DNA of 17,017 nt. It comes from Candidatus Caccousia avistercoris (GTDB taxonomy: Bacteria > Bacillota > Clostridia > Oscillospirales > Acutalibacteraceae). The stretch covers positions 1 through 17,017 of the forward strand of contig DVMK01000257.1 in the NCBI GenBank assembly GCA_018715025.1, given 5' to 3'. The notes beneath the pieces were generated by a model. The model saw nothing but the letters and a program-made list of their open reading frames with translations. It was not told the DNA's origin and did no database searches. Below, piece by piece: positions 1 to 6,632 of the stretch (positions within the stretch are counted from its first letter, which is position 1; each line of letters opens with the position of its first letter). Both the position numbers and the translations under genes were made by a program.

Positions 1-61
1 AATAGTTTTTTTGAAAAAAGTAAGAAAAAAATAGTTATTTTAACTTTGACGCAAAATACAG

Positions 62-90
62 TTGACTTCCGGCCCGCAGGAAGGTACAAT
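62..90 (+). promoter_or_regulatory. Sigma-A promoter of the DUF1292 gene
   Basis: A -35 box TTGACT (62-67) and a -10 box TACAAT (85-90) are separated by exactly 17 bases. The sequence upstream (1-60) is very AT-rich, with A and T runs like an UP element. Transcription should start near 97, about 35 bases before the ATG at 131. No operator repeat is evident. Confidence 0.85.
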
Positions 91-130
91 ACAGATACGA
101 AAAGAGTTCACAGAAAGGAGCGAGCTTATT

Positions 131-439
131 ATGAACGACGATTTCGGCGCGGATCTGCTCACCCTTGTTGACGACGAAGGCCAGGAGCACGAGTTTGAAA
201 TCCTGGATGTGATTGAAAACGACGAAGGATGCTTTTACGCCCTGCTTCCCACCTTTGAGGATCCTCAGCAGGAGGTAGAGTCGGAAGGGACGTACTATAT
301 TTTTGAAGTGATTGAAGAGGACGGCGAGCAGCAGCTTGCCGAGGTGGAGGACGAAGAGCTTCTCGACCGCCTGGCCGCCGTCTTTGAACAGCACTTTGAA
401 GAGCTTTTTGACGCAGAGGACGGCGAGCCCGAAGAGTAA
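131..439 (+). CDS. DUF1292 family (YrzB-like) small acidic protein
   Basis: This 102-residue cytoplasmic protein matches the DUF1292 family in length and layout. It opens with a segment running from NDDFGADLLTLVDDEG to FEILDV, followed by YYALLP-like (here FYALLP) and YYIFEV strands, and has an acidic C-terminal tail. Asp and Glu make up over a third of the residues. The start is the ATG at 131, preceded by AGAAAGGAG (112-120). An upstream in-frame start at 62 would lie in the promoter and is unlikely. The biochemical function of the family is unknown. In Bacillus the gene sits next to ruvX (yrrK); here ruvX is 4 kb away on the other strand. The gene has its own consensus promoter and is followed at once by a structured RNA. 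The family call is from recognition, not a database search. Confidence 0.85.
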   Translation: MNDDFGADLLTLVDDEGQEHEFEILDVIENDEGCFYALLPTFEDPQQEVESEGTYYIFEVIEEDGEQQLAEVEDEELLDRLAAVFEQHFEELFDAEDGEPEE

Positions 440-446
440 AGGGCCG

Positions 447-630
447 CTTCCTGCCTGGTACGCGGACTGTGTACAGATAACCCTACAATTTTAAATCGGG
501 AGCTTAGCTCCGGCGGGGGACTGCAGACCTCCCGGCTTTTGCCGGAGGAAGGGAGCGAGAAACCGTTGGGCGGGCACCCACCTGCTTTTCGTAGGCAGGT
601 TATTCTCACACTTACGGCCAGGCGGGGCTA
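447..630 (+). ncRNA. ssrS: Structured non-coding RNA, candidate 6S RNA
   Basis: Between the DUF1292 stop and a strong terminator lies about 185 bases without a coding frame but with a long rod-like fold. A perfect 9-bp closing stem pairs 450-458 (CCTGCCTGG) with 618-626. Further in, 469-472 pairs with 608-611 and 477-482 (ATAACC) pairs with 598-603, separated by internal loops. The 3' strand can instead form a local hairpin (ACCTGC near 580 with GCAGGT near 600). The apical part holds GC hairpins such as CCGGC-TTTT-GCCGG. Length, closing stem, open middle and a switching 3' hairpin fit 6S RNA, the RNA polymerase-binding regulator. The 6S identity is inference from shape; that it is a structured RNA is more certain. 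No clear promoter of its own is visible, so it may be processed from the DUF1292 transcript. RNase P, tmRNA and SRP RNA motifs are absent. Confidence 0.5.
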
Positions 631-643
631 TTTGAGATTTAGG

Positions 644-673
644 AAGCTTCCCCCTTTTTGGGGGAAGCTTTTT
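644..673 (+). terminator. Intrinsic terminator after the structured RNA
   Basis: An 11-bp perfect stem (644-654 AAGCTTCCCCC with 660-670) has a five-T loop and runs straight into a T tract (669-673). This is a strong rho-independent terminator ending the DUF1292/non-coding RNA unit before the next promoter. Confidence 0.92.
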
Positions 674-696
674 CTGCGCTTCTTTCCCCCCAACGG

Positions 697-725
697 TGGA
701 CAGCCCGGGGAAAAAAGGGTATAAT
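697..725 (+). promoter_or_regulatory. Sigma-A promoter of the degV-degV-dcd operon
   Basis: TGGACA (697-702) and a perfect TATAAT (720-725) are spaced by 17 bases. The promoter follows the terminator ending at 673 directly. The predicted start near 732 leaves a leader of about 80 bases before the ATG at 813. That leader is GC-rich (CCGGGCCGCAG and similar) and could fold, but shows no known riboswitch. Confidence 0.85.
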
Positions 726-812
726 ATGGGAAAAAGATCCGGCGCGCCGGGCCGCAGCCTCCGCCGGGGGCCGCCTGCCGGAGCCGCTGATCATAGAGAG
801 AGGAGCCGTACC

Positions 813-1688
813 ATGTCTGACTACAAAATTATTACGGATTCTACCTTCGACCTGACCCCCAAGCTGGTGGAAGAGCTGGACGTACAGGTGATTCCCCTGA
901 GTTTTGTCATGGGGGAGAAGGTGTACTACAATTACCCCGACGAGCGCGACATGAGCGCCGGGGAGTTTTACCGGCGGATCCGCGCCGGGGAATCCTCCAC
1001 TACCAACCAGATCAACACCTCCACCTTCCTGGACGTGTTCACGCCGGTGCTGGCCGCCGGGCACGACATTCTCTACATGGCCTTTTCCTCCGGCCTTTCT
1101 GGCACCTACAACAGCGCCTGCATGGCAGCCGAAGAGCTGCGCGGCAAGTTCCCCGAGCGGAAAATCCTGATGGTGGACACCCTGGCCGCCTCCATGGGCG
1201 AGGGCCTTCTGGTGTACTATGCCGTGCAGCAGAAGCGGGCCGGCGCCACCATCGAAGAGCTGGAAAGCTGGGTGGTGAACAACCGCAACCGGCTGGCCCA
1301 CTGGTTCACGGTAGACGACCTGAACCACCTGAAGCGCGGCGGGCGCGTCAGCGGCACGGCGGCCTTCGTGGGCACCATGCTGGGCATTAAGCCTGTGCTG
1401 CACGTGGACAACGAGGGCCACCTCATCCCCATGGAAAAGGTGCGGGGGCGGCGGCAGTCGCTGGACGCTTTGGTGAAGCACATGGGAAAAACCGCCCAGC
1501 TGGAAAACGCCAAAACCGTATTTATCAGCCACGGGGACGCCCAGGAGGACGCAGAGTATGTGGCCGAGCAGGTGCGCACCAAGTTCCCCGGCAGCAAGGT
1601 GTACCTGAACACCATCGGCCCCGTCATCGGCGCCCACTCCGGCCCCGGCACCATTGCGCTGTTCTTTATGGCGGAAAATAAAGACTAA
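813..1688 (+). CDS. DegV family fatty acid-binding protein, first copy
   Basis: This 291-residue cytoplasmic protein belongs to the DegV (FakB-type) family, which holds a single fatty acid in a two-domain fold. Some members present it to the kinase FakA for phosphorylation. Family marks are DYKIITDSTFDLTP at the N-terminus, the polar STTNQIN segment (about 62-68, at the place of the usual TSQ motif), SGLSGTY (about 92-98), FTVDDLNHLKRGGR, GIKPVL, KVRGRRQSLDAL, and the C-terminal GPVIGAHSGPG with the conserved His275. The ATG at 813 was chosen because AGAGAGGAG (797-805) lies 7 bases upstream and the protein then begins exactly like its neighbour. Longer in-frame starts near 696 overlap the promoter. 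No fakA is present in the window, so a Fak role is inference. It is the first gene of a likely three-gene operon. Confidence 0.93.
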   Translation: MSDYKIITDSTFDLTPKLVEELDVQVIPLSFVMGEKVYYNYPDERDMSAGEFYRRIRAGESSTTNQINTSTFLDVFTPVLAAGHDILYMAFSSGLSGTYNSACMAAEELRGKFPERKILMVDTLAASMGEGLLVYYAVQQKRAGATIEELESWVVNNRNRLAHWFTVDDLNHLKRGGRVSGTAAFVGTMLGIKPVLHVDNEGHLIPMEKVRGRRQSLDALVKHMGKTAQLENAKTVFISHGDAQEDAEYVAEQVRTKFPGSKVYLNTIGPVIGAHSGPGTIALFFMAENKD

Positions 1689-1717
1689 GGGCGCAGGCCC
1701 AGAAGGAGGGTTCCGGC

Positions 1718-2593
1718 ATGGCGGACTACAAAATTATTACGGATTCTACCTGCGACCTAACCCCCAAACTGGTGGAGGAGCTGGACGTGGAGGTTATCCC
1801 CATGGAATTTGTCTTTGGGGATGAAGTGTACCACAATTACCCGGATGCCAGGGAAATGTCCAGCAAAGAGTTTTACCGGCGGCTGCGGGCGGGGGAAATG
1901 TCAAAGACAAACCAAATCAACACGGCCACGTTCCTGGCCACCTTCGAGCCTTACCTGCAGCAGGGGCTGGACATTCTTTACATCGGCTTCCCCGCCTCCC
2001 TTTCCGGCACGCATCAGCGCGCCCTGGAGGCCATTGACGAGCTGAAGAAAAAATATCCCGAGCGGCGGGTGGTGGCGGTGGATTCGCTGGCCGTTTCCAT
2101 GGGCGAGGGCCTTCTGGTGTATTACGCCGCCATGAAGAAGAAGGCCGGAGCCACGCTGGACCAGGCCGCCGACTGGGTTTCTCTGAACCGGTACTCCCTT
2201 TCCCAGTATTTTACCGTGGACGACCTGAACCACCTGAAGCGGGGCGGGCGGCTTTCCGCCGCCGCGGCGCTGTTCGGCTCTATGCTGGGCATAAAGCCCG
2301 TCATCCGCATTGACGACGAAGGCCGCCTGGTGCCCGCCATGAAGGTGCGGGGGCGGCGGCAGTCGCTGGACGCTCTGCTGGACCACATGGAGAAAACCAT
2401 TCAGCAGCCGGAAAAGCAGATTGTCTTTATGGTGCACTGCGACGCGCCGGAAGACATCAAATACCTGTACAAGCAGACCAAGAGCCGCGTCAAGCCGCGG
2501 GAAATTGTGGTGAACGACCTGGGCCCCATTCTGGGCACCCACACCGGCCCCGGCGGCATCGCCATTTTTTACATGAGCGGAAACCGGGATTGA
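1718..2593 (+). CDS. DegV family fatty acid-binding protein, second copy
   Basis: This is a tandem paralogue of the preceding gene. It has the same length (291 residues) and about 60% identity by eye, including nearly identical stretches such as FTVDDLNHLKRGGR and VRGRRQSLDAL. The C-terminal GPILGTHTGPG keeps the conserved histidine. Differences cluster in the lipid-pocket region: SLSGTHQ replaces SGLSGTY, KTNQIN replaces TTNQIN, and the 75-120 region is much changed. The two copies may therefore bind different acyl chains (inference). The start is ATG 1718 with AGAAGGAGGG (1701-1710) upstream. The gap to the first copy is only 29 bases, so they are cotranscribed. Sequence spacing is perfectly colinear with no frameshift, so both copies look functional. 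Confidence 0.93.
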   Translation: MADYKIITDSTCDLTPKLVEELDVEVIPMEFVFGDEVYHNYPDAREMSSKEFYRRLRAGEMSKTNQINTATFLATFEPYLQQGLDILYIGFPASLSGTHQRALEAIDELKKKYPERRVVAVDSLAVSMGEGLLVYYAAMKKKAGATLDQAADWVSLNRYSLSQYFTVDDLNHLKRGGRLSAAAALFGSMLGIKPVIRIDDEGRLVPAMKVRGRRQSLDALLDHMEKTIQQPEKQIVFMVHCDAPEDIKYLYKQTKSRVKPREIVVNDLGPILGTHTGPGGIAIFYMSGNRD

Positions 2594-2629
2594 CCTGAAG
2601 CCCGGCCGCTGGGAAGGAGGCGTCCCCCT

Positions 2630-3160
2630 TTGATCCTTTCCGGAAAGGAAATTGAAAAGAACATGGGCGGCAAGATCGTCATCGAGCCCTTCCGCCGGGA
2701 ACGGCTGAACCCCAACAGCTACAACCTTTCCCTGGCGCCGGAGCTTCTGGTGTACGACGCCCCCGTGCTTGACATGAAAAAGCCGAACCCGGTAAAGCGT
2801 TTTGTCATTCCTGAAACCGGCCTTCAGCTGGAACCCAACCGCCTGTACCTGGGCCGCACCAACGAGTACACAAAAACCGAGGGCTTTGTGCCCATGCTGG
2901 AGGGGCGCTCCTCCACCGGGCGGCTGGGACTGTTCATCCATGTGACGGCCGGCTTCGGCGACGTGGGCTTCGCCGGGTACTGGACCCTGGAAATCTTCTG
3001 CGTCCAGCCCATCGTCATCTACCCCAACGCAGAGATCTGCCAGATTTATTACCACGACATTCACGGGGAGTACGAGCCCTACCGCAGCGGCAAGTACCAA
3101 AACAACACCGGCATCCAGCCCAGCCTGATGTACCGGGATTTTGAGAAAGAGAGCCGGTAG
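2630..3160 (+). CDS. dcd: dCTP deaminase
   Basis: This 176-residue protein of the dCTP deaminase/dUTPase superfamily converts dCTP to dUTP and ammonia, feeding dTMP synthesis. The active-site block EGRSSTGRLGLFIHVTAGFG (91-110) matches the E. coli Dcd core, with Arg93, Ser94 and Arg98 at the catalytic positions. The following GYWTLEI supplies Glu121, the expected general base. N-terminal LNPNSYNLSL is the family's substrate-fold strand. The start is TTG 2630, placed 9 bases after GGGAAGGAGG (2611-2620); no better ATG or GTG fits. The gap to the second degV is 36 bases, so it is the last gene of that operon, before the palindrome at 3198. A bifunctional dCTP deaminase/dUTPase form exists in the family, and sequence reading alone does not separate the two. 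Confidence 0.93.
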   Translation: MILSGKEIEKNMGGKIVIEPFRRERLNPNSYNLSLAPELLVYDAPVLDMKKPNPVKRFVIPETGLQLEPNRLYLGRTNEYTKTEGFVPMLEGRSSTGRLGLFIHVTAGFGDVGFAGYWTLEIFCVQPIVIYPNAEICQIYYHDIHGEYEPYRSGKYQNNTGIQPSLMYRDFEKESR

Positions 3161-3197
3161 CATCCCCTCTCTTTTTGCAGAAGCATACAGACAGCGC

Positions 3198-3226
3198 AAA
3201 GGCGCGGCCGGCCGGCCGCGCCTTTC
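3198..3226. terminator. Palindromic terminator between convergent operons
   Basis: A perfect palindrome, with arms AAAGGCGCGGCC (3198-3209) and GGCCGCGCCTTT (3214-3225) around GGCC, lies between the ends of dcd (+) and glycerate kinase (-). The flanking A/T runs are short (three bases, then CTT on the + side), so it should work best for the + strand and weakly for the - strand. A second GC hairpin, CCCCCG/CGGGGG, lies near 3240-3256 and could assist. Confidence 0.75.
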
Positions 3227-3268
3227 TTATGGCTGTGACCCCCGGTGCTTCGGGGGCGCTTCCTGTTT

Positions 3269-4414
3269 TTATTTCCACAGCTGCTTCGCCAGGCGCAGGA
3301 TGTTTTCCGTGGTCTGGTACAGGTTTTCTTTGCTGTGGTGGCGGGCCTGGGCGAAGGCTATGGGGCTGCGGTTGATGCTGAACAGGGCCGCCACCCCCTG
3401 CTGGTACAGGCCCTCGCCCGCCTGGGCAGCGTCCCCGGTGACGGCTACCACCGGCACGCCGGAGCCTCTGGCCCTGCGGGCCACCCCCAGCACCGCCTTG
3501 CCCCGCAGGGTCTGGCCGTCCACCCGGCCCTCGCCGGTGAGGATAAGATCCGCCCCCTGCAGCGCCTCCTCAAACCGGACGGCGTCCAGCACGGCGTCGA
3601 TGCCCGGCAGCAGGCGCGCCCCCAGAAAAGCCGCCATGCCGCCGCCCAGGCCGCCGGCCGCCCCGGCGCCCGGCAGGGCGGAAATGTCGCGGCCCAGGCA
3701 GCGCTGGATCGCTGCCGCCAAATGGCGCAGGCCCTGGTCCAGCAGGCGCACAGTGTCGGGCCCGGCCCCCTTTTGGGGGGCGAACACGAAAGCCGCGCCC
3801 TCTTCCCCATAAAAGGGGTTGTCAATGTCGCACATGCAGGCAATCTCCACCCCCTGCAGCCGGGGATCCAGATGATCCGCCGAGAGGGAGGCAATGTCCT
3901 TCAGGGTGCCACCCACCGGGACAAAGGCTTCGCCGTCTGCCCGGAAGAAACGCACGCCGCAGGCGGCGGCAGCGCCGCAGCCCCCGTCGTTGGTACAGGA
4001 GCCCCCCAGGCCCAGCAGAATACGGCGCGCTCCCGCCTCCGCCGCCTTCAGAAGAAGCTGCCCTACCCCGAAGGTGGTGGTCTGGTCTGGGCGGGCGTCC
4101 CCTTCCACCAGGGGAAGTCCGGCGCAGGAGGCGGTTTCCACCACCGCCGTGCCGTCCGGCAAAAGGCCGTAGAAGGCCTCCATGGGCTGCCCGTAAGGGC
4201 CCTGCACCTGGGCGGGGACGCAGCGCCCCCCCGCCGCCTTCACCAGGCACTCCACCGAGCCCTCTCCCCCGTCTGCCACAGGAAGGGAGACCACCTGTGC
4301 CTGGGGAAACAGGGCCAGCGCCGCCTGTTCCATCACGGCGCACACCTCCAGGGCGCTCATCGTCCCTTTGAAAGAATCCGGGACCAAGATAATTTTCGGA
4401 TTGTTCCGGCTCAT
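3269..4414 (-). CDS. Glycerate kinase (GlxK/GarK family)
   Basis: This 381-residue enzyme of the type I glycerate kinase family (about 380 residues) phosphorylates D-glycerate with ATP, in this family usually to 2-phosphoglycerate. Visible family blocks are VPDSFKGTMSALEV (11-24), LPVADGGEGSVECL (about 44-57), the GLGGSCTNDGGCGAAAACG signature in the middle, CDIDNPFYGEEGAAFVFAPQKGA split over the next region, and TGEGRVDGQT near the C-terminal third. No membrane segment or signal peptide is present. The start ATG (4414) overlaps the ruvX stop as ATGA, so translation is probably coupled. It is the last gene of the run pyrF-pyrK-pyrD-fusion-ruvX-glycerate kinase. Its place beside a phosphoglycerate mutase-like phosphatase domain is suggestive, but a shared pathway is not shown. 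Confidence 0.93.
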   Translation of the reverse strand: MSRNNPKIILVPDSFKGTMSALEVCAVMEQAALALFPQAQVVSLPVADGGEGSVECLVKAAGGRCVPAQVQGPYGQPMEAFYGLLPDGTAVVETASCAGLPLVEGDARPDQTTTFGVGQLLLKAAEAGARRILLGLGGSCTNDGGCGAAAACGVRFFRADGEAFVPVGGTLKDIASLSADHLDPRLQGVEIACMCDIDNPFYGEEGAAFVFAPQKGAGPDTVRLLDQGLRHLAAAIQRCLGRDISALPGAGAAGGLGGGMAAFLGARLLPGIDAVLDAVRFEEALQGADLILTGEGRVDGQTLRGKAVLGVARRARGSGVPVVAVTGDAAQAGEGLYQQGVAALFSINRSPIAFAQARHHSKENLYQTTENILRLAKQLWK

Positions 4415-4845
4415 GCTTCCTCCTCCCCGGCGCGCCGTTTCCGGTACGCCAGATATTCTTCCAGGATGATCACCGCGGCCACCGCGTCCACTACGGCCTT
4501 CCGCTTCTTCCCCCTGGTGTTGGTGTCGTTCAGGTAAGAGTGGGCCGTCACTGTGGTGAGGCGCTCGTCCCGCAGGGCTACCGGCAGCCCGGTGAGACTT
4601 TCCAGGGCGGCGGCGAACGCCCGGGCGGACTGGGCGCTTTCCCCCTCCGTCCCATCCATGTTCCGGGGCAGGCCCACCACAATCTCCCCTACGCCCTGGG
4701 CGGCGGCCTTTTCCGCCACGGTGCGCGCCAGCTTTTCCCGGTTGTACTCGGTCACCACCTCCAGAGGGCTGGCCAGAAGCTCCCCCTGGTCGCAGATGGC
4801 AAGGCCCGTGCGGGCTTTGCCCAAATCCACCGCTAAAATTTTCAT
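4411..4845 (-). CDS. ruvX: RuvX/YqgF-type Holliday junction resolvase-like nuclease
   Basis: This 144-residue RNase H-fold protein is of the RuvX (YqgF, YrrK) family, a putative Holliday junction resolvase also linked to pre-16S rRNA end processing. The three acidic residues are in place: Asp7 in AVDLGKARTGLA, Glu94 in LRDERLTT, and Asp120 in VVDAVAAVIIL. VVGLPRNMDGTEG is also typical. I chose ATG 4845 over an in-frame TTG at 4857 because it forms an ATGA overlap with the preceding stop and gives the standard MKILAVD N-terminus. The same 4-base overlap joins it to glycerate kinase. Family genes usually sit beside alaS and DUF1292; here the DUF1292 gene is at the far left on the opposite strand. 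Confidence 0.93.
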   Translation of the reverse strand: MKILAVDLGKARTGLAICDQGELLASPLEVVTEYNREKLARTVAEKAAAQGVGEIVVGLPRNMDGTEGESAQSARAFAAALESLTGLPVALRDERLTTVTAHSYLNDTNTRGKKRKAVVDAVAAVIILEEYLAYRKRRAGEEEA

Positions 4846-6599
4846 ATCTGCCACCAACTCTGCTTTGCCATGCTGGCGGTTTCCGGCGTCAGATGGGAAG
4901 CGTCGTTCTGGTACACTACCCGCACGCTGCCGTCCTCCTCAAATTCCAGCAGGTTCAGGCCCGTATTCTCACACCAGGGCACCTGCCCCAGCTCTTCCAG
5001 GGGCTTGCCCATGGCGCGGCACAGTATGCAGCGCATGGCGCTTCCGTGGGAGACAACGCACACCGTCTGCCCCCGGTGGCTCTGCGCCACCTGCAGCAGG
5101 CCTTTCCACGCCCGGTCGTACACCTGCCGCATGCTTTCCCCGCCGGGGGCGGAAAAGCTGCCCGGATCCCGGTACCAGCGGCTGGTTTCCTCCGGGAAGA
5201 GGCGGGGCAGGTCAGCCCAAAGCTTCCCATTGTATTCCCCCGCGTCGATCTCAATCAAATCCTCGTTGATTTCGATGGGAAGGTGATGGTATTGGTTCAC
5301 CGCCTCCGCCGTCCTTCTGGCGCGCAGCAGGGGGCTGGAAACTATGGCGTCCAGCTTCCAGTTGCGCAGGCGCAGGCTCAGCAGCTCCAGCTGCTTTTTC
5401 CCGTTTTCGCTCACATCGCAGTCGATATGCCCTTGAAAAATTCCCTGGCCGTTCCCCTGGGATTCGCAGTGCCGCACCAGAAGAATCCTGGTTTTTCTGC
5501 CGAACAGGCGGCGGAACACCGCCAGGGCGTCGGCAGCGCAGAAGCCGCCCGGCACGTTGGCGTAATTCTTCACACGGGTGAACCGGCCCTCCAGGGCGCG
5601 GATCTCCTCCTCCTGCATCGCCACCCCGCCGCAGCCGGCCAAATCCAGCACCACCTGGGAAAACTCCTCCTCCGTGCAGGAGAGAAGCTGCAGGAAGCGC
5701 TGCCCCCGCGCAGGCTCCTGCTCCAGCACACGGCGCAGCAGGGAGGGTTCAAACACCGCGCAGGCCCTTCCGTGGGGAATGCGGAACCGCTCGGTGAGCA
5801 CATAGCCCAGCGGATGAGGGAAGGAGGTGCCCAGGGTATTCAGCACCAGCCCCGCCTGAATGGAGCCCTCATACAGCCGGGCGTGCATCTCCTCCGTCAG
5901 TTCCTCCCCGCGGCGCAGGGCGCACAGGTCCCTCCACAGGGACGGCATGGCCAGCTCTGCCACCGCGCCGGAAACCGGGTCGCACTGGGGGGAAAAGTAG
6001 CCCTCCATGGCGTGGGCCAGAGCGTCCAGCCCGGTGGAGATGGTTTCGGCCCGGCTCATGGAAAAGGTATATTTCGGGTCGGCAAAGGCCAGGGCCGCAT
6101 ACATGTCCTCCCCCTTTACCGACTTCTTCACGCCGTTTTCCAGGGTGAGGACGGACACGCCGCTCACCTCGCTGCCGGTGCCGCTGGTGGTGCCCACCAG
6201 CACAATGGGAAGGGCGCGGTTCGGGCGGTTTCCGGCGTAAAAATCCTCCGTGGAAAGGCCCGGGTTGGCAGCCAGCACCGCCACCGCCTTAGCGGCATCC
6301 ATGGGCGAACCGCCGCCGATGCCCACCACAAACTCCGCGCCGCAGGCCCGGCACTGCTCCGCCGCCCGGCGGCAGTCCTCCAAATAAGGGTTTTCGCCGA
6401 TTTGTGCAAACACCTGCCACCGGATTCCCTGGGATTCCAGGGCGGCGGCAATATCCTGCTGGGCCCCGCTGGCCAGGGCGGAGCGGCGGCCCGTCACCAG
6501 CAGGCAGCTTTTCCCAAAACGGGAAAGCAGGGCGGCGTTCCTCCGCACCGCCTCCCGCCCGCCCAGCACCCGGGCAGGCATAAAATATTCATACTCCAC
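4842..6599 (-). CDS. Fused iron-type alcohol dehydrogenase and histidine phosphatase
   Basis: One uninterrupted 585-residue frame joins two complete enzyme domains. Residues 1-367 are a group III (iron-containing) alcohol dehydrogenase. They contain the nucleotide-binding GIGGGSPMDAAKAVA (93-107), TTSGTGSEVS (137-146), and all four metal ligands: Asp192 and His196 in LDALAHAMEG, His262 in FPHPLG, His276 in RIPHGRA. Residues 371-585 are a histidine phosphatase (phosphoglycerate mutase-like) domain with RHCESQGN (phospho-acceptor His377), SSPLLRARRTAEAV (421-434), EIDAGEYNG (450-458), PGGESMRQVYDRAW and VVSHGS (His518). Only about four residues separate the domains. The start is GTG 6599, with AGAAGGAG six bases upstream. 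It lies 33 bases after pyrD and overlaps ruvX by 4 bases. Each domain call is secure; the substrate is unknown, perhaps a phosphorylated alcohol or aldehyde. Confidence 0.9.
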   Translation of the reverse strand: MEYEYFMPARVLGGREAVRRNAALLSRFGKSCLLVTGRRSALASGAQQDIAAALESQGIRWQVFAQIGENPYLEDCRRAAEQCRACGAEFVVGIGGGSPMDAAKAVAVLAANPGLSTEDFYAGNRPNRALPIVLVGTTSGTGSEVSGVSVLTLENGVKKSVKGEDMYAALAFADPKYTFSMSRAETISTGLDALAHAMEGYFSPQCDPVSGAVAELAMPSLWRDLCALRRGEELTEEMHARLYEGSIQAGLVLNTLGTSFPHPLGYVLTERFRIPHGRACAVFEPSLLRRVLEQEPARGQRFLQLLSCTEEEFSQVVLDLAGCGGVAMQEEEIRALEGRFTRVKNYANVPGGFCAADALAVFRRLFGRKTRILLVRHCESQGNGQGIFQGHIDCDVSENGKKQLELLSLRLRNWKLDAIVSSPLLRARRTAEAVNQYHHLPIEINEDLIEIDAGEYNGKLWADLPRLFPEETSRWYRDPGSFSAPGGESMRQVYDRAWKGLLQVAQSHRGQTVCVVSHGSAMRCILCRAMGKPLEELGQVPWCENTGLNLLEFEEDGSVRVVYQNDASHLTPETASMAKQSWWQI

Positions 6600-6632
6600 G
6601 TTGTTCTCCTTCTTCCTGTGACGCCACAGCCT

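Noticed and set aside
11..40. Second promoter using TTGAAA near base 11
   Set aside because: The -10 candidates (GTTATT, TTATTT) are poor; the AT richness is better read as an upstream element of the promoter at 62-90.
696..812. Longer start for the first DegV protein
   Set aside because: It overlaps the -35/-10 promoter and adds 39 basic residues absent from the paralogue; ATG 813 has a good ribosome binding site.
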